NCBI RefSeq assembly: GCF_030826625.1
Contig: NZ_JAPJNQ010000058.1
Coordinates: 1-13,370, forward strand
Length of the DNA: 13,370 nucleotides
Origin: Corynebacterium sp.
GTDB taxonomy: Bacteria > Actinomycetota > Actinomycetes > Mycobacteriales > Mycobacteriaceae
Reading direction: 5' to 3'
Each line of letters begins with the position of its first letter. The first letter of the stretch is position 1. The notes under the pieces are model-generated. The model was not told where the DNA came from. It searched no databases and saw only the letters and a program-made list of their open reading frames with translations. The position numbers and the translations under genes are program-made. Shown here in pieces: positions 8,492 through 13,370 of the stretch.

Positions 8492-8745
8492 GGTTACTCA
8501 CGCCTCCTTTCGATACATCCTAGTGGTGTCACCACGAGACTTCCCTGCCCTCGGACTTTGCCATCCCTTTTCGGGTTAGCACTCCGACAACAAAAAAGCC
8601 CCGTGCAAGAGCACAGGGCGCACACAACCTTCCAGGTTGGGATGCACAAGTGTCTCCTGCGTAGGTCGTCTCAGTCACACCTTGTGGTGCGCTTTGACCT
8701 TCGATCCGCGCAGCGGATAACCGACGGTCTTCGGTGAAACTTGAG
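8492..8745 (-). ncRNA. Ribosomal protein L10 leader
   Basis: The leader from the presumed start (near 8745) to rplJ is about 250 nt and highly structured. In RNA order it has ACCGAAGACCGTCGGT (8736-8721 region), resembling the conserved L10-binding portion of bacterial L10 leaders; a hairpin ATCCGC-TGC-GCGGAT (8704-8718); a hairpin CAACCT-GGA-AGGTTG (8625-8639); and then an intrinsic terminator stem (8592-8619). The likely role is autoregulation of rplJL by L10-L7/L12. Assignment rests on position and the partial motif. A covariance-model search was not possible here. Confidence 0.7.
8592..8619 (-). terminator. Attenuator in the L10 leader
   Basis: The minus-strand RNA forms GCCCTGTGC-TCTT-GCACGGGGC, a 9-bp stem with one U-G wobble, followed at once by six U residues. 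It lies about 100 nt before rplJ. The wobble is a pair only in the minus-strand RNA; on the other strand it is an A-C mismatch. This supports the orientation. It would stop a fraction of transcripts, presumably under control of the folded L10-binding part upstream. Confidence 0.85.
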
Positions 8746-8773
8746 CACGGCAATATAGCCGTTCAAACTTCAC
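8734..8773 (-). repeat. Long imperfect inverted repeat between FAD oxidoreductase and rplJ leader
   Basis: Arms at 8734-8751 and 8758-8773 flank the 6-nt centre AATATA. In minus-strand RNA they form 16 pairs, including two G-U wobbles, with a 2-nt bulge. The stem begins 9 nt after the oxidoreductase stop codon. The centre coincides with the presumed TATATT -10 box of rplJL. It could be a 3' stabilising hairpin of the upstream mRNA, an operator, or both. There is no U-tract. Confidence 0.7.
8752..8757 (-). promoter_or_regulatory. Presumed -10 box of the rplJL promoter
   Basis: TATATT matches the -10 consensus in five of six positions. A start near 8745 would place the L10-binding motif at the very 5' end of the RNA, as is usual. 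No good -35 lies 16-18 nt upstream. The box sits in the centre of an inverted repeat. Confidence 0.4.
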
Positions 8774-8781
8774 GGGGAAGC

Positions 8782-10272
8782 CTACCATGCATTATGATTC
8801 GCGCCAAATTTTCCTAATAGCGTTTGTGCTGCACGCCAGCCTGCCATCCCATGCACCCCAGCCCCTGGCAACACTGCCCCGCTGGCCAGCAGCACCGGCG
8901 CCGCTGGGTTTGCCGTCAGTGTGCCTACGGTGTGGCGCTGCCGCAGCATTTGCCCCAAGCTCATCGCACCACCAGCAATATCACCGCCGACAAGGTTGGC
9001 ATTTGCCGCCTCCAACTCTGCCGGAGCGGTCTGTTTTCGCTCGATTATTTGCCCAGAAAACCCCGGCGCAAAACGTTCAATCTGCGCTTCCACAGCACCC
9101 GCGACTTCTCCTGGGTATTTTTCCTGATAACCGTGCGGGACATGGGCATACGTCCACAGAATATGGCGTTCGGGACCAACGCCCGCGCCATTGCTATAGA
9201 CGTATCGCTTGTCATCTGCTGCCTGCTGCTGACAGACCATCACGAACGGGCGCGAAGGCAATTCCCCTGCCGCGGCTTGCTTTTCTGCACGATGCATTTC
9301 TTCCACCGATCCGCCAACATGCACGGTCCCGGCACCCGCGACACGCGGGTCATCCCACTTCACTGGGCCAGCAAGCAAATAGTCGACCTTGTGCACCGCG
9401 GTGCCGTATTTCCAGCGCCGCAGGCCTCGCCCACGCATCGTGGACAACCTCAAGCCCTTCCACGACAGCAATTGTCGTGGAGTTTGGGTGCTGATCACGG
9501 CGTGAAAGTTTGCAAAAACCGATAGGTCTGAAATCTTGCTACCGGTATGTATCTGCCCGCCATGCTGATTAACCACACACGCAAGCGCTTGACACAGCTG
9601 GCCGGTTCCGCCTGCAACAACAGGCCAGCCGCTTGTCATTCCCAGGGTATTAAACAATAAGCCGAACGCAGCGGTGCCCGGCTGACTAGGCGGACGAATC
9701 GCGTGCAGGGACGAACCAACCAACAAGGCGCGAGCTGATTCGTCGGCAAGCAAGCGAGAGCTCAACGCCTGCGCCGACCATGCACCACGCACGCCCAGCC
9801 GTGCCAACGCGAGCGGATGGCGCATCTTGACCGGCAACACCGAAGTGATGAGCTTGTCGACGTCATCGGCTAGCGGTGCGTGCAGGCGATGCCACATGCG
9901 GCGATCGTCGGCAGAAAATTGCGAGGCAGTGGTCGCAAGATCGCGGTGCAGGATGGCCGCCGGGGCGTCGACAAGCGGATGCGCCATCGGATACTCCGGG
10001 TGCTTCCACTCCAAGCCGTAGTTCTCCAGACCAAGCTGCCGAAATGCTGGGCTGACAACGCCAAATGGATGAGCAGCAGCACCAAAATCGACAGCACTAC
10101 CCGGTCCGAAAACAGCATGAGTGCGTGCCGATCCCCCTATGTCGTCGGCCGCTTCGAAAATCTCCACCCTGCAGCCCGCTTGGGCCAATATCACGGCGGC
10201 GGTCAGGCCATTCGGGCCCGCACCGATGATCGCAACACGACGCGGCTCGGGAAAATTCGCGGAGGAGGTCAT
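8782..10272 (-). CDS. Phytoene-dehydrogenase-type FAD-dependent oxidoreductase
   Basis: This 496-residue flavoprotein is of the COG1233 / phytoene desaturase-related family. The N-terminus has a Rossmann FAD-binding motif, VAIIGAGPNGLTAA (13-26; Gly17, Gly19, Gly22), with Glu40 at the ribose position and DDIGGSART (43-51) as the following GG motif. The C-terminal FAD-contact motif is GAVLPGAGVHGMAG (465-478). The length fits the family. No carotenoid biosynthesis gene is nearby, so a role in carotenoid formation is not supported. Other members act on unknown substrates. The ATG at 10272 lies 6 nt after a TAGACT -10 box and has no SD, suggesting leaderless mRNA. It follows the DUF454 gene by 49 bp. 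Confidence 0.85.
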   Translation of the reverse strand: MTSSANFPEPRRVAIIGAGPNGLTAAVILAQAGCRVEIFEAADDIGGSARTHAVFGPGSAVDFGAAAHPFGVVSPAFRQLGLENYGLEWKHPEYPMAHPLVDAPAAILHRDLATTASQFSADDRRMWHRLHAPLADDVDKLITSVLPVKMRHPLALARLGVRGAWSAQALSSRLLADESARALLVGSSLHAIRPPSQPGTAAFGLLFNTLGMTSGWPVVAGGTGQLCQALACVVNQHGGQIHTGSKISDLSVFANFHAVISTQTPRQLLSWKGLRLSTMRGRGLRRWKYGTAVHKVDYLLAGPVKWDDPRVAGAGTVHVGGSVEEMHRAEKQAAAGELPSRPFVMVCQQQAADDKRYVYSNGAGVGPERHILWTYAHVPHGYQEKYPGEVAGAVEAQIERFAPGFSGQIIERKQTAPAELEAANANLVGGDIAGGAMSLGQMLRQRHTVGTLTANPAAPVLLASGAVLPGAGVHGMAGWRAAQTLLGKFGANHNAW

Positions 10273-10284
10273 GTAATAAGTCTA
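10273..10284 (-). promoter_or_regulatory. -10 box giving a likely leaderless oxidoreductase mRNA
   Basis: TAGACT (10284-10279) fits TANNNT and ends 6 nt before the ATG, so the first transcribed base should be the A of the start codon or its neighbour. No clear -35 and no SD are present. Confidence 0.45.
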
Positions 10285-10321
10285 GGCCCCGCCAAGTTTG
10301 GGCCCCACCCTATCTGGGAAC

Positions 10322-10813
10322 CTAAACGTTGCGCGGTTTCGTCTCGGTCGTGGCAACGGCGTCGTCGTCTCCGTGACTGCAGCGCGAGTTCGATGAGCCA
10401 GAGCGTGCCAAGTAATAACGCGCAGATTCTTCGTATCGACGCCAAAAACGGGTGACTTTTTCTGGTTTGGGTTCCCGTCGCCAGATCACGGTCGCAGCGA
10501 CTACCGCGATGCACACCATCATGAGAGCGAACCACAGTTTGCCCACCAGCAATGTCGATAGCGCCATCGATGCCCACGCGGTGGCTATGATATAGATCCG
10601 CCGACGGCGGCTGAAGGATCCGGAGTAGAAATCAATAATGTAGCTACGCAGCGGTGATCGGTGCAGAATATAGTATTCCAAGCGTCGCGAGCTACGAGTG
10701 AAAAAGAAAAACGCCAGCAACGCAAACGGGGTCGCGGGGACCAAAGGTACCACCGCGCCGAAGACGCCGAGCCCTATGCACAGCAGACCCAAGGCCAAAT
10801 TTAGATACCGCAT
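10322..10813 (-). CDS. DUF454 (YbaN-like) membrane protein
   Basis: This protein has 163 residues from the ATG at 10813. An in-frame GTG at 10834 would add MRILGGA, but the ATG has a GGGTGGT sequence just upstream and starts at the family N-terminus (MRYLNLALGLLCIGLGVFGA), so I prefer it. The family signature VVPLVPATPFALLAFFFFTR (21-40), followed by SSRRL, is clear. Hydrophobic segments lie at about 4-22, 25-38, 73-90 and 93-111, giving a small integral membrane protein with a basic, polar C-terminal tail (112-163). The family function is unknown. It lies 49 bp upstream of the FAD oxidoreductase on the same strand. That spacer contains the oxidoreductase's own -10 box, so they may be expressed together or separately. 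Confidence 0.82.
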   Translation of the reverse strand: MRYLNLALGLLCIGLGVFGAVVPLVPATPFALLAFFFFTRSSRRLEYYILHRSPLRSYIIDFYSGSFSRRRRIYIIATAWASMALSTLLVGKLWFALMMVCIAVVAATVIWRREPKPEKVTRFWRRYEESARYYLARSGSSNSRCSHGDDDAVATTETKPRNV

Positions 10814-10882
10814 AGCACCACCCAGGATACGCACGCCCGGGGGCTTTATCCAGGCAAGGCTAATAAAACACAGTTCGGTAGC

Positions 10883-10928
10883 GCGCGGACAAAGCAGAAT
10901 TAGACAGAATTAGTTAGAGCGCGGACAA
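10883..10928. repeat. Paired direct repeats upstream of the DUF454 gene
   Basis: GCGCGGACAA occurs at 10883-10892 and again at 10919-10928, 36 bp apart. Between them CAGAATTAG is repeated in tandem (10895-10903 and 10905-10913). On the minus strand each long copy reads TTGTCCGCGC and is followed after 18 nt by a -10-like hexamer (TCTAAT and TTTTAT). The region may therefore be a duplicated promoter for DUF454. Confidence 0.5.
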
Positions 10929-10972
10929 TTCCGGAAATTCTAGCGTGCTGTCGTCAGCGCCACGCAAACGCG

Positions 10973-11016
10973 AAAACCCACCTCCGCTACCCCGGGTATC
11001 GAGGAGTGAAGGTGGG
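10973..11016 (-). terminator. Probable terminator of the rplKA transcript
   Basis: CCCACCT (10977-10983) pairs with AGGTGGG (11010-11016). The interior holds a second small TACC/GGTA stem. In the minus direction the stem is followed by TTTT. It lies about 70 bp past the rplA stop. The interior is imperfect and the U-run short, so strength is uncertain. Confidence 0.62.
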
Positions 11017-11083
11017 TGAAGGAAACTCATTCAGGCGAGCACAGGCCAGCGGCCTTGTGCCCGGAGGAATGAAAGCTTGCTGC

Positions 11084-11794
11084 TTAGGCCTCTACGGTGT
11101 AGTTCTTCTGTACCGATGGGTCAACAGGAACGCCTGGGCCAGTGGTGGAAGAAACGGTGATCTTCTTCAGGTAGACGCCTTTGGCAGCCGATGGCTTCAG
11201 ACGCAGGACCTCGTCCAACAGTGCGCCGTAGTTCTCAGCCAAAGCCTGCTCGGTGAACGATGCCTTACCGATCAGAGCGTGCAGGTTGGAAGCCTTGTCG
11301 ACGCGGAAGGAGATCTTACCGCCCTTAACTTCCTTGATGGCCTTGGTGACGTCGTTGGTGACAGTACCGGTCTTTGGGTTTGGCATCAGGCCACGTGGAC
11401 CCAGAACGCGAGCGATACGGCCGATCTTTGCCATCTGGTCAGGGGTAGCAATAGCGACGTCGAAATCGATCTTGCCTTCGGTGACCTGGGAGATCAGTTC
11501 GTCAACGCCAACGATGTCGGCGCCAGCCTGCTCAGCTTCGGTGGCCTTTTCGCCGGCAGCGAAAACAGCAACGCGAACGTCTTTACCAGTGCCGTTTGGC
11601 AGGGAGACGGTGCCGCGAACCAGCTGGTCAGCCTTGCGTGGGTCAACGCCCAAGCGCATAGCGACGTCGATGGTGGCGTCGAAGTTCTTCGAAGAAGTGT
11701 CCTTGGCCAGCTTTACTGCCTCGAGTGGGCGGTAAAGGTGCTCGCGGGAGATCTTGGTTGCGGCTTCTTTGAAAGCTTTAGACTTGGTGCTCAT
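11084..11794 (-). CDS. rplA: 50S ribosomal protein L1
   Basis: This 236-residue L1 binds 23S rRNA at the L1 stalk and moves with the exit-site tRNA. It shows the two-domain L1 layout: domain I from residues 1-70 and 160-236, domain II from 71-159. The signature IGRIARVLGPRGLMPNPKTG is at 124-143. The length is normal. The ATG at 11794 has AAGGAA 7 nt upstream. It follows rplK by 146 bp. In many bacteria L1 also binds its own mRNA and represses the rplKA operon. Hairpins in the leader and spacer here could serve that purpose, but no classical L1 site was recognised. Confidence 0.98.
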   Translation of the reverse strand: MSTKSKAFKEAATKISREHLYRPLEAVKLAKDTSSKNFDATIDVAMRLGVDPRKADQLVRGTVSLPNGTGKDVRVAVFAAGEKATEAEQAGADIVGVDELISQVTEGKIDFDVAIATPDQMAKIGRIARVLGPRGLMPNPKTGTVTNDVTKAIKEVKGGKISFRVDKASNLHALIGKASFTEQALAENYGALLDEVLRLKPSAAKGVYLKKITVSSTTGPGVPVDPSVQKNYTVEA

Positions 11795-11823
11795 TTCTCA
11801 ATTCCTTATGAGGTTGGGATTGT

Positions 11824-11885
11824 CGTGGTCAGCGAGCCGGAGCTGGCTCTGCCACGGTGGATGTGGCCGCATCTGATTGCGGCCA
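11824..11885 (-). other. Two hairpins in the rplK-rplA spacer
   Basis: The first (11824-11856) has outer arms CGTGG/CCACG and inner arms GAGCC/GGCTC. The second (11864-11885) has a perfect GGCCGCA/TGCGGCC stem with a 6-nt loop, plus one further T-A pair. Neither has a U-tract. They could set the relative amounts of L11 and L1 through processing or protein binding. Confidence 0.45.
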
Positions 11886-11940
11886 TGGCATATATCAAGG
11901 CTGCGGTAGAACCGGCCTTAACGCTTGCGAGGTGCCCGAC

Positions 11941-12390
11941 TTAGGCGTCTGGGTGTCCGTCGACGTTCAGACCCATGGAACGAGCGGTACCAGCGATGAT
12001 GCGGGCAGCGTTTTCCTCGTCACGAGCGTTAAGGTCCTCGAACTTGGTCTTGCCGATGTCCTTGCACTGTTCCCAGGTCACGGTGCCGACCTTCTGGGTG
12101 TGCGGAACGCCGGAGCCCTTCTGCACACCAGCGGCCTTCAGCAGCAGCTTGGCAGCAGGTGGAGTCTTCAGCTTGAAGTCGAAGGAACGGTCCTCGTAGA
12201 CGGTGATTTCTACAGGGATTACTTCGCCGCGCTTGTCTTCAGTGGCAGCGTTGTAAGCCTTGCAGAATTCCATGATGTTGACCTGGTGGGCACCCAGAGC
12301 AGGACCAACTGGTGGTGCAGGGTTTGCCTGACCAGCCTGAATCTGCAGCTTAATGAAGCCTGCTTGCTTCTTTTTCTTCTTTGGAGCCAT
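11941..12390 (-). CDS. rplK: 50S ribosomal protein L11
   Basis: This 149-residue L11 binds the GTPase-associated region of 23S rRNA with its C-terminal domain. It starts MAPKKKKKQAGFIKLQIQAG, with a lysine-rich N-terminus, and has the proline-rich PAPPVGPALGAHQVNIMEFC (25-43 area), which in the family forms the thiostrepton-sensitive surface. The C-terminal RNA-binding segment ends with IIAGTARSMGLNV (131-143). The ATG at 12390 has TTGAGGT about 6 nt upstream. It is first in the rplKA pair, after a 401-bp spacer from nusG, and probably has its own promoter there. Confidence 0.98.
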   Translation of the reverse strand: MAPKKKKKQAGFIKLQIQAGQANPAPPVGPALGAHQVNIMEFCKAYNAATEDKRGEVIPVEITVYEDRSFDFKLKTPPAAKLLLKAAGVQKGSGVPHTQKVGTVTWEQCKDIGKTKFEDLNARDEENAARIIAGTARSMGLNVDGHPDA

Positions 12391-12418
12391 CGTTATACCT
12401 CAATTCCGTGATACCAGT

Positions 12419-12443
12419 GCGCCACCACGATGAATAATGGCGC
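12419..12443 (-). promoter_or_regulatory. Hairpin in the rplK leader
   Basis: GCGCCA (12419-12424) pairs with TGGCGC (12438-12443) around a 13-nt loop, about 30 nt before the rplK start. It is well placed for control of initiation, for example by L1, but it has no recognisable L1-binding motif. Confidence 0.4.
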
Positions 12444-12533
12444 GACTGTCCGGATTCCGACCTTCGCCGGCAACCGGGGATGTGTAATTCTTTGGTGTGT
12501 GCTTTTAAGCCGGGCATTGCAGGCCATACAGCC

Positions 12534-12549
12534 GCGCACTACAGTGCGC
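12534..12549. repeat. 16-bp dyad GCGCACT-AC-AGTGCGC
   Basis: This inverted repeat has perfect 7-bp arms and a 2-bp centre. Its right arm overlaps the first unit of the 14-bp tandem array. It could be an operator, or part of a hairpin in the rplK leader. Confidence 0.6.
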
Positions 12550-12603
12550 TCAACACGGTGAGTTCAACACAGTGGGTTCAATACAGTGCCCTCAACTGCG
12601 CAC
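12548..12603. repeat. Tandem array of 14-bp units in the rplK leader region
   Basis: Units start at 12548, 12562, 12576 and 12590. The two central units (GTTCAACACAGTGG and GTTCAATACAGTGC) differ at two positions. The first is close and the last keeps only CTCAA and a few bases. On the minus strand each unit carries a -35-like TTGAAC or TTGAGC, repeated every 14 bp. Confidence 0.75.
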
Positions 12604-12620
12604 ACACGAAGATCTAGCTT

Positions 12621-12626
12621 ACTGTA
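12621..12626 (-). promoter_or_regulatory. Weak -10 candidate for rplKA
   Basis: TACAGT fits the TANNNT pattern. A start near 12614 would give a leader of about 220 nt that includes the 14-bp array. No good -35 is seen. Other boxes in the spacer are similarly weak. Confidence 0.3.
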
Positions 12627-12654
12627 CGTTCAGCGCTTGCCCAAAACCATCGGC

Positions 12655-12720
12655 GCAGTAGGTACTCAATGGACACGCAGTAGGTACTCAGTGGGCACCA
12701 TACGGGCACTCGGTGCGCAC
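12655..12720. repeat. Tandem array of three 22-bp units
   Basis: Units start at 12655, 12677 and 12699. The first two differ at two positions (GCAGTAGGTACTCA is shared, followed by ATGGACAC or GTGGGCAC). The third matches only in its last 16 positions, 13 of which agree with unit 2. It lies between nusG and the presumed rplKA promoter. Confidence 0.75.
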
Positions 12721-12744
12721 TCCGTGTACATACTTTGTGGCTAA

Positions 12745-12788
12745 GGTCGCATGGTGGTGTCGGCACAGCACCGGCACACGCATGCACC
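12745..12788 (-). other. Hairpin just after the nusG stop
   Basis: Outer arms GCATG (12749-12753) and CATGC (12781-12785), with GGT/ACC outside them, enclose an inner 7-bp stem that has one mismatch. No U-tract follows in the minus direction. It may stabilise or weakly terminate the nusG mRNA. Confidence 0.35.
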
Positions 12789-12791
12789 TAG

Positions 12792-13370
12792 CTACATGAT
12801 GCGCTCAACCTGATCCGCGGTCAGTTCAACTGGAGTTTCACGACCAAAGATCGAAACCAGGGCCTGCATCTTGCCGGTCTCCGGATCGATCTCGGAAATC
12901 GTTGCGGACACCGAGGCCAGGGCGCCGGAAAGAATGGTGACGGCCTCGCCAACCTCGTAATCGTGGTTGATTCCGGATCCTGCAGGTTTTTGCGGTGCGG
13001 CAACCTGCTCTTGCTCTGCCTGAGCAGGTTTTTCCTCGCGTGCCTCGGTGGTCTTTGGAAGCAGGAACTTGGCAACTTCACGGGTCTTGACGACGGTGGC
13101 GTTTCCTTCGTTACCGACGAACGAGGTCACACCAGGGGTGTCGCGAACAACCGACCATGCGCGGTCATTGATGTCCATGCGGACCAACACATAGCCAGGA
13201 AGAAGCTTCTTTTTCACGATCTTCTTCTTGCCGTCTTTGCTTTCCACCACGTTCTCGATCGGAACAACCACGTCGAAAATGGAGTCTTCCACCTCGAGGG
13301 TCTGGATACGCATATCCAGGTTGGTTTTCACCTTGTTCTCGTAGCCGGAGTAGCACTGAATGATGTACCA
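12792..13370 (-). CDS. nusG: Transcription elongation/antitermination factor NusG (partial)
   Basis: The C-terminal 192 residues are present. The frame stays open to the window edge and starts there with WYIIQCYSGYENKVKTNL, which is the beginning of the NGN domain core, so only an N-terminal extension is missing. NGN spans about residues 1-105 of the visible part and includes LLPGYVLVRMDI (56-67), the surface that binds the polymerase clamp. A charged, Gln/Pro-rich linker (about 107-136) follows, then the KOW domain (138-192) with VSIFGRETPVEL, which can contact Rho or ribosomal protein S10. The usual conserved KOW glycine is replaced (SVSATISEID), as I recall from other actinobacterial NusG proteins. 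The gene ends with TAG. Its position before rplK is the common bacterial order. Confidence 0.96.
   Translation of the reverse strand, partial: WYIIQCYSGYENKVKTNLDMRIQTLEVEDSIFDVVVPIENVVESKDGKKKIVKKKLLPGYVLVRMDINDRAWSVVRDTPGVTSFVGNEGNATVVKTREVAKFLLPKTTEAREEKPAQAEQEQVAAPQKPAGSGINHDYEVGEAVTILSGALASVSATISEIDPETGKMQALVSIFGRETPVELTADQVERIM

Larger units (their letters stand above)
12391..12791. other. 401-bp spacer between nusG and rplK
   Basis: In transcription order it holds a hairpin after nusG (12745-12788), a 22-bp tandem array (12655-12720), a weak promoter candidate (12621-12626), a 14-bp tandem array (12548-12603), a 16-bp dyad (12534-12549), a small GCTTTTAAGC dyad (12501-12510) and a hairpin close to rplK (12419-12443). 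I see no gene. The remaining sequence shows no recognisable element. Confidence 0.6.

Noticed and set aside
7487..9525. Plus-strand frames opposite rplL, rplJ and the oxidoreductase
   Set aside because: They are antisense shadows. The 7487-8737 frame runs through two r-protein genes and the L10 leader terminator.
10814..10834. GTG at 10834 as the DUF454 start
   Set aside because: The frame is open, but the family N-terminus and the better upstream GGGTGGT sequence favour the ATG at 10813.
12548..12720. Tandem arrays considered as CRISPR
   Set aside because: Units are 14 or 22 bp, contiguous, degenerate and without unique spacers, and no cas gene is present.
13329..13331. GTG at 13331 as the nusG start
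   Set aside because: The frame continues upstream to the window edge with the conserved WYIIQCYSGYENK core, so the GTG is an internal valine codon.

Overview
The window is a chromosomal transcription/translation cluster of a Corynebacterium-like actinobacterium. The RpoB, RpoC, L10, L7/L12, L1, L11 and NusG proteins are of the corynebacterial type. An actinobacterial DUF3068 membrane protein sits beside rpoB, G+C content is moderate, and several promoters are of the TANNNT type. The species cannot be fixed from the sequence alone. Every gene I can support lies on the minus strand, so the window reads biologically from right to left. The long plus-strand open frames are antisense shadows of conserved genes.

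In transcription order: nusG (5' end cut by the window edge); a 401-bp spacer with two tandem repeat arrays, a dyad and a hairpin; rplK (L11) and rplA (L1), closed by a terminator near 11000; a DUF454 membrane protein and a phytoene-dehydrogenase-type FAD oxidoreductase; a ribosomal-protein L10 leader with a clear intrinsic attenuator; rplJ (L10) and rplL (L7/L12), closed by a strong terminator at 7352-7387; a degenerate 13-14 bp repeat array; a flavodoxin; a DUF3068 protein with two membrane segments; and rpoB followed by rpoC, which is cut by the window edge exactly after the third catalytic aspartate of its NADFDGD motif.

The essential genes encode core parts of gene expression. They are the RNA polymerase beta and beta' subunits, the elongation factor NusG that binds that polymerase, the L1 and L11 stalk-base proteins, and the L10-L7/L12 stalk. 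Four accessory genes (DUF454, FAD oxidoreductase, flavodoxin, DUF3068) split the nusG-rplKA, rplJL and rpoBC blocks into separate units. Each unit shows its own promoter or terminator signals. Two accessory genes have a -10 element placed so close to the ATG that leaderless mRNA is likely.

The most interesting unexplained structure is in the spacers. A chain of three short upstream ORFs ends one base before the GTG start of rpoB, which has no good ribosome-binding site of its own. Three unrelated tandem-repeat arrays lie beside r-protein genes. A long inverted repeat surrounds the presumed rplJL -10 box, and its mismatches are wobble pairs only in the minus-strand RNA. A hairpin pairs the purine-rich SD-like region ahead of rpoC. 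None of these can be confirmed without comparative alignment or RNA data.
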